In this document: in pieces, positions 17,165-26,057 of the stretch
Layout: each line of letters begins with the position of its first letter
Position numbering within the stretch: position 1 is the first letter of the stretch
NCBI RefSeq assembly: GCF_001460935.1
Contig: NZ_LN906597.1
Span: 99,693-163,692, forward strand
Reading direction: 5' to 3'
Length of the DNA stretch: 64,000 bases
Source: Candidatus Ichthyocystis hellenicum
GTDB taxonomy: Bacteria > Pseudomonadota > Gammaproteobacteria > Burkholderiales > 2013Ark19i
Made by a program: the position numbers and the translations under genes
Notes under the pieces: model-generated
The model's input: the letters and a program-made list of their open reading frames with translations, nothing else
Databases searched by the model: none
What the model was told of the DNA's origin: nothing

Positions 17165-20062
17165 ATGCTGCAATATACCACTGGTGACGTAGGAGCTCGT
17201 AATTGCAGCACCTTAGACGAAGAAGAAACAGAAGGTGGATCAGATTTAAGTAGGGAATGTCATTTATCTTCATGTATCGAAATCCTGTTATCTGATTCCG
17301 AATCTGACTCTGAAGAAGAGGCAAAAAAAGAACTGGCTGTAATAATAAAAAAAATTGATTGTTCTTACCAAAATGCAATAGAGTTATCTAGCAAATACAG
17401 TGACTCAGAAATAGCCATGGAAGGCAGAGATCAAGCATTACTTGAGAATTGCATTACAGATTTATACAACTCTCTATTCACTAAAGACATTCCTGGAGAT
17501 TCATTTGCCAAACTCTGGTTTAGTAGAAATTTTACTAATGCTGCAGATGAAGAAAAATTACATTTCCTAAACAGATTTTTTCTATTAATCAGATCTGCAG
17601 AAAATCTATACAAATCAAAATTATTAGATAAATCAATAGTATGTAAATACAGAACCTTTATAACTGATCGAGAGTTTGGAAAATTAAACATTAATTTGAT
17701 GGCAGTATCAAACGTGTATCTCAATACTTCAGTAACACTAGAAGAAGATCAAAAAGTAAAAGATGCATTAGAAAAAATGTATTTTACTCTTTTCCCTGGA
17801 ACTGTTCATAGCAGTTATACCCATTGGGTAGACACTAATCTTTCTGGGACATCAAGTGAAAAAGAAGAATTCATTATTGAAGCTATTGATATGTGTAAAA
17901 AGTCCATGTCAAGTTTAGCAGAAAAAATTAAGACGCATACTAGTGGATTCTCTGGAGAAAAATTTTTAAGATTAGTAGCATTTATTTGTGAAGAATTAAG
18001 TGAGGTCAATGATAAATGCATGGATAACAAATTAACCATGGATATTTTAGATTCACTAATAAAAAACGATATTCATAAACTCGAGCTATTCAAGTGCAAA
18101 AAATCATCTAATGTTCCAAATTTAACATATCTAAAAAACCTCTCATCCCAATGCGTGTGGAGACTATACAAAAGCAATTATGCCAAAATTAGCAAGAATA
18201 GCGTTATATCATTGTTAGCCAATCTAGCTAGCTCCATTGGGAAAATTCATCATTCAAATGCTGCTGTACTTTTTATAATGGACATTCATGCCATATTCGA
18301 CATCAAAGAAAAAATACTAGATGCCATTTCAGGGCATAAGTTTTCATCAGAATTAAGATTAGTTTTATATTCTCAGGTTCCTAAATCAATACGAAAAGAG
18401 ATGGTTAACATCCTTAAATATCAATCACAAAAAACATCAATGTTGGAAGAGCTAGAAGAAGAAATAAATTTAGCTGCGAATAGAAAAGATGAATTATCCA
18501 TGATCATTAATGACAATGTTAGTGAATCGGACAGGTATGCTACAGAACTAGAAGAATCACTGTGTAGATATATAATATCATCTTTGGAACAAAGAAATAT
18601 CAGCAACGACGATGAAAACCCTGCCGTAGTAGCGACGCGTTCAACTTTAGATAAATTAAAAGCACTAAGCAGATTCATAGAAAACAATGGAGGAATGCAT
18701 ATGGAAAATACCATATTTATACACTCCAAAGATTTTCTTAGTAAAATGGAATTTGATTTTTCTTCTTTATCTCCTAAGATAGCACATGAAATTAGTTGTG
18801 CCTTAACCAATTTCTATCACCCACAGGCAGAAAATGCCAAATCTTTAGCTAATGCAATTGCTAACAAATCGGCAAATAAAATATATTATTTGGTTTTAGA
18901 AGATATAAGAAATAAATTGATTCCTTCTAAAACTAATGATGAAAAATTTAAAGCATGGGTATCTATAAATAGAGAAATGGAAATAGAAGCATTTCACATT
19001 CCTGAGGAAAAATATACCACGGAATCCATACTTTATTTAGTTGTTAAAGAACTATCCTCTAAAGAAAGGGAAGATGTTAAAAAAATACTTCTTGCCATTG
19101 ATGCAGCTGGAACAGCACTTAAATACATAGACAATCACTGCCGATCTACAATAGCTGCAGATCTAATGATCTCTATAGAAATGTGGAAAAAATCTTTTAG
19201 GGTTAGTGATAATGCGATATCAAAACTTTTTGCTATGAGAAAAAAACAACAGCAAGAGGAGTGGAAAAGAACTATATGTGAAAGCCTGTGTCTTTATCAC
19301 CACAGCAATCACAATTACTTTTATCAAGTAAGCGGTACACTCCCACATGGTATTTTAAAAAATGCCCAAAAGCAATGCCTTCCCAATACCAGTAACGGAG
19401 AAAAAGTTGGCATCACAGTTGAAGGCACAGAGTATGAAATTCCGCAGTCGGTATGGCTAGACATTTCTCGTTCCAACTTTATAATTCAGGAAAAACCCAT
19501 AGTAGCTGGTGACGATTATGAAGGACGGACTCAAAATGAAATTATAAAGTCTTTAGTTACGTCATTGCTAAATGAAGTTAAAAAAATGGACGTAACTAGT
19601 GAAGCACTAGCATCACTTTTATCATTAATGAACCAAAACACAACTGCTCAATTGTTAGAAGCATTAGTACAAACATCTGCTTTCATGTTCCCAGAAGAAA
19701 GTAGAATAAGCAGCCTACCATCCATGAGCAAAAAAACAATATATTCAGCAACAAAAACTCCAGAAGGTGAACTAATTTTTACTTGCGATATTTCTGGCAC
19801 CCTTGACTTGCTACAAGAATTGCATCCAGGATCTTCAGCAAAAGTTGGCGATCCCGATTATTTGGAAAATGTCAATACTACTAAGATATCTCCAACATCT
19901 ATTAGCAAAATTCCTGATCAAAGTGCAAACATGAAGATACGGATAAATAAAGATGGCTCTGTAGATATAATTAATATCGTGCACTCATTAGTAGATGTTA
20001 CACCAGACATGATAGACAGTCTGATAAAAGCTAAAAAAGATGAATCTGCTTTATGTTCTTAA
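17165..20062 (+). CDS. Large orphan family protein, copy 3 (965 residues)
   Basis: Third full-length member of the family, with SFAKLWFSRNFT, SAENLYKSK, EKMYFTLFPGT, FSGEKFLRLVAFICEEL, LYSQVPKSIRKEM, YHPQAENAK, MWKKSFR, NYFYQVSGTLP, CLPNTSNG, VWLDISRSNFIIQEKPI, SLMNQNTTAQL and SANMKIRINKDGSVDII. The N-terminus is more acidic than in the others (SDSESDSEEE). The start at 17165 is preferred to 17144 because CAGAGGATACAGAC supplies the ribosome site and the length then matches the paralogues. It lacks the short start hairpin of the other two but has the repeat array upstream. Its last 12 bases overlap rnhB tail to tail, so it sits directly against the core operon. Function unknown. Confidence 0.8.
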   Translation: MLQYTTGDVGARNCSTLDEEETEGGSDLSRECHLSSCIEILLSDSESDSEEEAKKELAVIIKKIDCSYQNAIELSSKYSDSEIAMEGRDQALLENCITDLYNSLFTKDIPGDSFAKLWFSRNFTNAADEEKLHFLNRFFLLIRSAENLYKSKLLDKSIVCKYRTFITDREFGKLNINLMAVSNVYLNTSVTLEEDQKVKDALEKMYFTLFPGTVHSSYTHWVDTNLSGTSSEKEEFIIEAIDMCKKSMSSLAEKIKTHTSGFSGEKFLRLVAFICEELSEVNDKCMDNKLTMDILDSLIKNDIHKLELFKCKKSSNVPNLTYLKNLSSQCVWRLYKSNYAKISKNSVISLLANLASSIGKIHHSNAAVLFIMDIHAIFDIKEKILDAISGHKFSSELRLVLYSQVPKSIRKEMVNILKYQSQKTSMLEELEEEINLAANRKDELSMIINDNVSESDRYATELEESLCRYIISSLEQRNISNDDENPAVVATRSTLDKLKALSRFIENNGGMHMENTIFIHSKDFLSKMEFDFSSLSPKIAHEISCALTNFYHPQAENAKSLANAIANKSANKIYYLVLEDIRNKLIPSKTNDEKFKAWVSINREMEIEAFHIPEEKYTTESILYLVVKELSSKEREDVKKILLAIDAAGTALKYIDNHCRSTIAADLMISIEMWKKSFRVSDNAISKLFAMRKKQQQEEWKRTICESLCLYHHSNHNYFYQVSGTLPHGILKNAQKQCLPNTSNGEKVGITVEGTEYEIPQSVWLDISRSNFIIQEKPIVAGDDYEGRTQNEIIKSLVTSLLNEVKKMDVTSEALASLLSLMNQNTTAQLLEALVQTSAFMFPEESRISSLPSMSKKTIYSATKTPEGELIFTCDISGTLDLLQELHPGSSAKVGDPDYLENVNTTKISPTSISKIPDQSANMKIRINKDGSVDIINIVHSLVDVTPDMIDSLIKAKKDESALCS

Positions 20063-20632
20063 TTCTACATCCTGTAAATACTTCTTAACTGGCGCAAACG
20101 AGCGACGGTGTACTGGGGAAGGACCGTATTTATCAAGAAGAAAAAAGTGTTGCTGCGTAGGATATCCTTTATGCTGGATAAAATTGTACTGGGGGTATAA
20201 CTCATGTAAACCACGGCAGTACCTATCTCTACTGACCTTAGCTAAAATAGATGCAGCACTAATAGCTGGAATTAGGGAGTCCCCCCCAACAACAGCAGAA
20301 CAAGGATTGTCCAAATGGGGGCAACAAGATCCATCTATATAAACATCTTTGCAAGAAAAATGCCTAACTTTATCGAACGCCCTTTTCATAGCCAATAAGC
20401 TAGCCTGAAGTATATTCATCTGATCTATTTCATCTACTGTAGCCTCTGAGACTGCCCAAGCAACAGCTCGATCTTTAATTATAGAAAACAAAGCCTCTCT
20501 TTTTTTCTCTGATAGTTTCTTAGAATCATCAAGCCCTGGAATAAAATCACCTTCATTCAAAATAACCGCAGCAGCAAAAACATTTCCGGCTAACGGGCCA
20601 CGCCCAGCTTCATCAATACCGCAAATTAACAT
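20051..20632 (-). CDS. rnhB: Ribonuclease HII
   Basis: 193 residues. Cleaves the RNA strand of RNA-DNA hybrids and removes misincorporated ribonucleotides from DNA. The acidic active site is visible: GIDEAGRGP with D7 and E8, YIDGSC further on, and SILAKVSRD. LDDSKKLSEKKRE and the YPQYNFxxHKGYPTxxH region are typical, and the length is normal. It is the last gene of the rpsB operon, 8 bases after fabZ; in most betaproteobacteria lpxA and lpxB stand between those two. The C-terminal 12 bases overlap the opposing 965-residue gene. Confidence 0.95.
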   Translation of the reverse strand: MLICGIDEAGRGPLAGNVFAAAVILNEGDFIPGLDDSKKLSEKKREALFSIIKDRAVAWAVSEATVDEIDQMNILQASLLAMKRAFDKVRHFSCKDVYIDGSCCPHLDNPCSAVVGGDSLIPAISAASILAKVSRDRYCRGLHELYPQYNFIQHKGYPTQQHFFLLDKYGPSPVHRRSFAPVKKYLQDVELRT

Positions 20633-20640
20633 AAAAATTT

Positions 20641-21072
20641 CTACACCTTAGCGCATAAAAGATCAGCTTCTGCCATTAAATTACCACTACAATAAACTCT
20701 AGCTGCATACTTACTAATAGAAGTCCTATTCATAAGCATAGTGACCTTAATTTCCATAGTATCACCTGGAGTAACTGGTGAACGAAAACGAGCACCATCA
20801 ATGCCAGCAAGATAATAAACACTATTTTTCTCTGATTCACATTCTAGAGACATAGACAACAAAAGACCGGCGGTTTGTGCCATTGCCTCTATAATCATAA
20901 CCCCTGGCATAACTGGGTTGTCCGGAAAGTGTCCGACAAAAAAAGGTTCGTTAATCGTAACATTCTTGATAGAAACAATACTCTGCCCCGGATCACAGGA
21001 AATAACACGATCAACCAGCAAAAACGGATACCTATGAGGAAGCTTAGATACTATGCCACTTATAGTTAACAT
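20641..21072 (-). CDS. fabZ: (3R)-hydroxyacyl-ACP dehydratase
   Basis: 143 residues from the ATG at 21072; a TTG at 21105 would add 11 atypical residues. It dehydrates 3-hydroxyacyl-ACP in fatty-acid elongation. Typical motifs: LPHRYPFLLVDRV near the start, catalytic His in GHFPDNPVMPGVM and catalytic Glu in IEAMAQTAG. It normally lies between lpxD and lpxA. Here skp precedes it with a gap of 33 bases and rnhB follows after 8, so both lpx neighbours are absent while the fatty-acid enzyme is kept. Confidence 0.95.
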   Translation of the reverse strand: MLTISGIVSKLPHRYPFLLVDRVISCDPGQSIVSIKNVTINEPFFVGHFPDNPVMPGVMIIEAMAQTAGLLLSMSLECESEKNSVYYLAGIDGARFRSPVTPGDTMEIKVTMLMNRTSISKYAARVYCSGNLMAEADLLCAKV

Positions 21073-21105
21073 GATATTAATTCCATGAAAGATATTGTGA
21101 AACAA

Positions 21106-21612
21106 TCACTTAGACGAATTACTTGACAAATGACGTAATTGAACCAAAACTTGATCTGTAATATCTACACTTTTACTAACATACACAGCCTCCTGCAGTA
21201 CGGCGTCATAACGTTCCCGAGAAGCAATACTACGAACCACAGCGTTAGCAGAACGAATAATTTTCTGGTACTCCTCATTGCGGCGATGATTAAGCTCCTC
21301 TGCAAACTCTCTCTTAGCCATCCTCAACTCTGATGATATTTCGTTGTATGAGAGCTCTAAATCATGCCTCTCATCATAAGACAGCTTATGACCAGAAATA
21401 TCCATACGAGACTGAACAGAGTTCAATTTACTCTCAAGATCACTAACTCGTTGCAAACGAGACTCAAATTCTTTTGACAACCGTTGCTCTGCATCATGAG
21501 ACAACTGAGATTCGCGAAGGATACGTCGCGTATCCACAAAACCAATTTTCGTAGCGTAAGCACAAAACACGGTAAAAAAAAGCAAAAAAACCGCCAAAAT
21601 AAAGTAACGCAC
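21106..21612 (-). CDS. skp: Periplasmic chaperone Skp/OmpH
   Basis: About 168 residues. A signal peptide (RYFILAVFLLFFTVFCAYA) is followed by TKIGFVDTRRILRES, the family's N-terminal strand, then long charged helices (about 40-120) that form the tentacles of the trimer. It carries unfolded outer-membrane proteins from the Sec exit to the BAM complex, which fits its place directly after bamA. Three in-frame GTG codons could start it (21627, 21621, 21612). 21612 is preferred because a G-rich AGTGGGGGTGGG precedes it and it puts Arg just before the hydrophobic core; 21627 lies 3 bases from the bamA stop with no ribosome site. Confidence 0.85.
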   Translation of the reverse strand: MRYFILAVFLLFFTVFCAYATKIGFVDTRRILRESQLSHDAEQRLSKEFESRLQRVSDLESKLNSVQSRMDISGHKLSYDERHDLELSYNEISSELRMAKREFAEELNHRRNEEYQKIIRSANAVVRSIASRERYDAVLQEAVYVSKSVDITDQVLVQLRHLSSNSSK

Positions 21613-21630
21613 TACACCCACCCCCACTTT

Positions 21631-23928
21631 TTAGAAAGCTGCGCCAATTGTAAACTGAAAAGCTTGAACCTGATCATCAAAAGCCGGGTTGATAGCATAA
21701 CCGTAGGAAAATCTAAGAGGACCAATTGGAGATAACCAAGATAGCGCCAAACCAGAAGAGTACCTAATATCCCTAAACCTAAAGCTAGAGTAACGCAGAC
21801 GATAGTCACCCTTGCCGTAGACCTGACCAAAATCTAAAAACGCTGCTAAGCGAAGCGACCGATCTTTACCCATTCCTGGAATTGGAAACAGAAACTCGAC
21901 CCCCCCATCAACTTCCGTATCTCCTCCCAAAGCACTGCCATGACTATCATGTGGTCCAAGAGTGCTAGAAGCATAACCACGAACAGTACCTATACCTCCA
22001 GCATAAAAGCTCTTGAAAAATGGCAGTGAAAACCCATCAAAGCCTCTACCAAAAGCAAGGTGACCATGCAACAACAAGACAAGTCGATCTCCCACGACAG
22101 GAAAATAAGTTTGGTGGAGATAATCAGCATTGTAATATTTCAGATCACTACCAGGCAAAGAAACTTCAGCGGAAATTTGATCGTAGCTACCACGAGTAGG
22201 ATAAATCAAGCTGTCCCTGTAATCTCTAGACCAGGAAAAATCTTGGGTAAAAACATTGTTAGATGGGCCATATCTACGGACAAAGTTAATAAATTGGCGC
22301 GGGCTATTATTGTAAATGGTAAGCCCTATGTTCTCTACACCAATGCCTGTAAACACTGTATCAAATTCGGAAATTGGAATACCAAACCTAACTCTTGCAC
22401 CAGTACTAACTGCACGGTAATTGGCAATTCCCAAAATACGTTGATCAACAGAATTACGGTAAAATCTCAGACTTCTACTAACACCGTTTGTGGTCCAATA
22501 CGGATCAGTATAAGTCAAGTCAATAAGCTTATTTACAGCACCCATATTCAAACGAATACTTGCAAAATCACCAGTTCCAAAAACATTAGGGTGCAAAACA
22601 GAAAGTTCCAATACCAATTTTTCTGCGGAAGAATAACCAACACTGAATCTAAACTGCCCTGTAGGTCTCTCCTTCACAACAATGTGAATATCAACTTGAT
22701 CTCCACTACCTAAAACAGGAACGGTATTTAAAGATACACTATAGAAATATCCTAATCTGTTTAGTCGCTCCTTTGAACGATTAACTTTTGAAAGGTCATA
22801 CACAGCACCCTCATACTGACGAAGTTCACGACGAATAACTTCATCCTTGGTCATAGTATTGCCCTCTATGTCAATACGTCTAACCAAGACCAAAGGACCA
22901 GAATGTAAAACCAGATTAACATCAACAACACGAGAATCTGAATTAACATTTGGTTGCACGTCTACATGAGCATATAAATAGCCACTGTTTGCGGCAAAAT
23001 CGGTCACTTTCTTTACTATACCGAGAAGTCTTTTTCTACTAAAAACCTCGCCGGCACGAATATTAACCATTTTTTCAAATGATTCCTTTGTTAATAGTGG
23101 ACCTTGAAAAGTAAACTTTCCGAAATGAAAAACTAATCCTTCATCCAATACAACCTTCAAAAAAGCATCAGTAAGATCAGGGTTAATAGAAACTTGCCTA
23201 GATGTTACAGAGAAATTTATAAACCCTCGATCATAATAAAAGCTAGTTAAAGCATTCATATCTTCATCAAACTTAAGATCAGAATATCTATCATTCTTCG
23301 TATACCAACTAAACAAATTGGTTGGTTGAATAGACATGTAGGACAACAATTCTTCCCGTGAGAAATTGTTGTTGCCATACAATTTTATGCTACGCACCCG
23401 CGCTTTATTAGACTCACGCACAACAAATTGGATAGCAACACGATTATTTTCCAAAGGAGTAGTATAAGCAGCAACCTGAGTAGCATACATCGACTCGAAC
23501 AAATACTGCTGTTTCAACTCTAGAACCGCACGATGGAGCATAGATGGATCGAACAAATTACCAAGAGCAATACCTATGGTAGACAAGCTCTTCTTGACTG
23601 CCTTATCACTAAAAGCATCCATGCCAGTAAAAGATATACTGGCAATAGTAGGCGATTCATGGACCTCAACAACCAAATCATTATTACTGGCCTTAAGTAG
23701 CCTAATATCAGTATATAAGCCGGTCTTAAAAAGATCATGAATCGCTTGGGAAAAACGCCCATCATCCCAGGCATCCCCCGGATGTATTCCCAAACTATCA
23801 ATCACCATCTTAGGTTGAGACCTAACTAGCCCACGAACCGATATGCTATTTACATGGTCAGAAACAGCTGCTTCGCTGGAACTGAATACCAAAAATAGGC
23901 AGCAAAACACAAACAAAAGTTTTCTCAT
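21631..23928 (-). CDS. bamA: Outer-membrane protein assembly factor BamA
   Basis: 765 residues from the ATG at 23928, which gives a clean signal peptide (MRKLLFVFCCLFLVFSSSEA); the frame extends 34 residues upstream without signal-like sequence. Five POTRA domains (about 25-420) lead into a 16-strand beta barrel. The lid-loop motif VRGY is present in GIGTVRGYASS, and the protein ends in Phe (FTIGAAF), the usual barrel signal. It inserts outer-membrane proteins. In the standard order rseP stands between dxr and bamA; here there is only a 61-base gap, so rseP is missing from this site. Confidence 0.95.
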   Translation of the reverse strand: MRKLLFVFCCLFLVFSSSEAAVSDHVNSISVRGLVRSQPKMVIDSLGIHPGDAWDDGRFSQAIHDLFKTGLYTDIRLLKASNNDLVVEVHESPTIASISFTGMDAFSDKAVKKSLSTIGIALGNLFDPSMLHRAVLELKQQYLFESMYATQVAAYTTPLENNRVAIQFVVRESNKARVRSIKLYGNNNFSREELLSYMSIQPTNLFSWYTKNDRYSDLKFDEDMNALTSFYYDRGFINFSVTSRQVSINPDLTDAFLKVVLDEGLVFHFGKFTFQGPLLTKESFEKMVNIRAGEVFSRKRLLGIVKKVTDFAANSGYLYAHVDVQPNVNSDSRVVDVNLVLHSGPLVLVRRIDIEGNTMTKDEVIRRELRQYEGAVYDLSKVNRSKERLNRLGYFYSVSLNTVPVLGSGDQVDIHIVVKERPTGQFRFSVGYSSAEKLVLELSVLHPNVFGTGDFASIRLNMGAVNKLIDLTYTDPYWTTNGVSRSLRFYRNSVDQRILGIANYRAVSTGARVRFGIPISEFDTVFTGIGVENIGLTIYNNSPRQFINFVRRYGPSNNVFTQDFSWSRDYRDSLIYPTRGSYDQISAEVSLPGSDLKYYNADYLHQTYFPVVGDRLVLLLHGHLAFGRGFDGFSLPFFKSFYAGGIGTVRGYASSTLGPHDSHGSALGGDTEVDGGVEFLFPIPGMGKDRSLRLAAFLDFGQVYGKGDYRLRYSSFRFRDIRYSSGLALSWLSPIGPLRFSYGYAINPAFDDQVQAFQFTIGAAF

Positions 23929-23989
23929 CAAAATATTCTTTACAACACAAAAACATCTCAATAAAACAGTAAACAGTTTTAGCCATCTT

Positions 23990-25183
23990 TCACAAATCTG
24001 CCAAAGCACAAAATTTTTCTTTAGCAACAATTTTTGAAATAACTCTTACTTCTCGATCGAAGGACAGGATATCACTCAAATTTGAGCAACAAACTGGTGA
24101 AATCATGGAGTACGTATCAGCAATAATAGTTTCAATATCTGTAAATTTTACCTGTCCTGACAAAAACATCTGCACTGCAACTTCATTAGCAGCATTTACG
24201 ATGATACAATCGCTGTGTCCAGCATAAACAGCATCAATAATTATTTTCAAACAGGGATATAAGCTAAAATCAGCTTCGTAGAAAGATAATTTACTGATAC
24301 TGGCTAGATCGACATTACCCACACCCGAATTACTCCGCTCTGGATAAGATAAAGCATAAGACAAAGCTGTTCTCATATCAGGGTACGACATATGTGTCAA
24401 CGTTACACCGTCAATGTACTCAACCAAAGCATGAACAACACTCTCAGGATGAATAATAGTACCTACACGATCTGGAGATAAACCAAACAACCAGCAAGCT
24501 TCAGCAATTTCAAGACCTTTATTAGCCATAGTGGCAGAATCCACAGAAATCTTCCTGCCCATACTCCAACGAGGGTGGTTACAAACCTGTTCTGGAGTCA
24601 CATCCCCCAGATTAGCAAATGGTTTAGGCCAAAAAGGACCACCTGAAGCTGTTAGAACCAAACGATTGACCGCATCAGAAACAGGAGTAGCAGATCCATC
24701 TCTAGACATCAAGCACTGCAACAAGGCAGAGTGCTCACTATCGATAGGGATAACAGTAGCACCCGAACGACGGGCAACCTCCATTAGCACTGGTCCACCG
24801 GCAATCAGTGACTCCTTATTTGCGAGAAGAACGACCTTACCTGCCTCCAAAGCCGCATAAGTAGAAACCATTCCTACAACACCAACAATAGATGCCAAAA
24901 CAACATCGACCTCAGGAAGCGATACAAGAAAAGGCAGATCACTACCTGATAAAACATGAATATCATGACCAGAAAGAGCATCAAACAAAGATCTATAAGC
25001 ATCAGGATGTTTAACATAAACATATTCAGGACGAAACTTGCAACACTGCTCATATAAAAGCAGCCACTGATCGTTTGCCGATAATCCAACGACACGATAC
25101 CGATCGGGGTAATGTTGGATCACATCAAGCGCCTGACGACCAATGGAACCAGTCGAACCAGCAATCACAACATTCTTGATCAT
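23990..25183 (-). CDS. dxr: 1-deoxy-D-xylulose 5-phosphate reductoisomerase
   Basis: 397 residues, the usual length, when started at 25183, where AAGGGG stands 6 bases upstream. An ATG at 25198 forms an ATGA overlap with the cdsA stop and is the alternative. It makes 2-C-methyl-erythritol 4-phosphate in the MEP route to isoprenoids, which UppS and ubiquinone synthesis need. Motifs: NADPH-binding AGSTGSIGRQ at the start, LLANKES, metal and substrate residues in PIDSEHSALLQC, and GGPFWPKPF with MGRKISVDSATMANK. Follows cdsA in the usual order. Confidence 0.95.
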   Translation of the reverse strand: MIKNVVIAGSTGSIGRQALDVIQHYPDRYRVVGLSANDQWLLLYEQCCKFRPEYVYVKHPDAYRSLFDALSGHDIHVLSGSDLPFLVSLPEVDVVLASIVGVVGMVSTYAALEAGKVVLLANKESLIAGGPVLMEVARRSGATVIPIDSEHSALLQCLMSRDGSATPVSDAVNRLVLTASGGPFWPKPFANLGDVTPEQVCNHPRWSMGRKISVDSATMANKGLEIAEACWLFGLSPDRVGTIIHPESVVHALVEYIDGVTLTHMSYPDMRTALSYALSYPERSNSGVGNVDLASISKLSFYEADFSLYPCLKIIIDAVYAGHSDCIIVNAANEVAVQMFLSGQVKFTDIETIIADTYSMISPVCCSNLSDILSFDREVRVISKIVAKEKFCALADL

Positions 25184-25194
25184 CTGTTTCCCCT

Positions 25195-26034
25195 TCATGG
25201 AGAACAAGTCAGCAAACAGAACACGAGTGGCATAACGGAAAAATATGAGTCAAACCGATCCAAAACTCCACCATGACCTGGCAACAATTTTCCACTATCC
25301 TTACAGCCAACAACTCTTTTCACGGACGACTCTACCAAATCTCCAGTTACAGCATACAAAACAAAAATTGCTGCAACAAAAAAATACAATCCTAGAGTAG
25401 CATGGCGAAAAATACCCAATTTCATGAAATCAGAAAAAATCAGCACAACAACAGCAGAAAAATATGCACCGCATAAACCTTCAAACGACTTACCAGGACT
25501 AATAAGTGGCGCCAAAATAGTGCGACCGCAAGATTTACCAACAAGATAGGCACAACTATCCATAACCATCACAATAACAATGGCCCAAAGCAAAAATTTG
25601 GCACCGAAAAACTTAAATATCCACAATACAGACAACCAACCGGACAATATACACACCATACCCAAAAAATATACCGCCCATGTAAGCCGCCACCTACCGG
25701 AATCATATCCCAACAATCCGAAGGGCGCCAACGCCCAAAAACCTGAAAAAACAAAAGCAACTTCCCTTGCCTGAGATTTAGGAAAATACCATGCCAAAAT
25801 ACCGTATAGCAACAATGATGTGGGAATCATAGCGTTAATAAATAACTTCATCCTCGTCAACGATACAAAAAAATTACCCCACTCCCAACAAGAAAGAGCA
25901 AAAAAAACTCCAACAAAAACCACCACAGCCAACAAAGAAAAATACCTCAAAGCTAGCAGCAATACCACAATCAATGAAACAGAAGTCAAGAAACGTAACA
26001 TCAGCTCCATGAAATGAGATTTTCTTGCCAACAA
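25195..26034 (-). CDS. cdsA: Phosphatidate cytidylyltransferase
   Basis: About 279 residues. Makes CDP-diacylglycerol from phosphatidic acid and CTP for all phospholipids. Seven or eight hydrophobic helices, then the family signature near the C-terminus: SSVKRVVGCKDSGKLLPGHG followed by GVLDRFDS. GGAGGG at about 26042-26047 points to a TTG start at 26034; the first ATG in frame, at 26010, has no ribosome site and would give a protein 8 residues shorter. Its TGA overlaps an ATG in front of dxr, which suggests translational coupling. Confidence 0.93.
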   Translation of the reverse strand: MLARKSHFMELMLRFLTSVSLIVVLLLALRYFSLLAVVVFVGVFFALSCWEWGNFFVSLTRMKLFINAMIPTSLLLYGILAWYFPKSQAREVAFVFSGFWALAPFGLLGYDSGRWRLTWAVYFLGMVCILSGWLSVLWIFKFFGAKFLLWAIVIVMVMDSCAYLVGKSCGRTILAPLISPGKSFEGLCGAYFSAVVVLIFSDFMKLGIFRHATLGLYFFVAAIFVLYAVTGDLVESSVKRVVGCKDSGKLLPGHGGVLDRFDSYFSVMPLVFCLLTCSP

Positions 26035-26057
26035 CGGTAAACCCTCCAAGGAGTATT

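Noticed and set aside
16876-17378. Two minus-strand frames with a repeated hydrophobic peptide (PFIFLRLIKGTYYF and variants)
   Set aside because: The peptide repeat is a by-product of the 84-bp DNA repeat read backwards; no ribosome site, and the second frame runs into a firm gene on the other strand.
1-20062. Mobile element origin of the accessory block
   Set aside because: No transposase, integrase, terminal repeats or attachment-site tRNA were recognised.
20040-20342. 100-residue plus-strand frame over rnhB
   Set aside because: Antisense to a clear RNase HII with its active-site residues; composition Cys/Tyr/Gly-rich by chance.
22060-22713. 217-residue plus-strand frame over bamA
   Set aside because: Antisense to the BamA barrel coding region; no ribosome site, Thr/Asn/Ile-rich shadow sequence.
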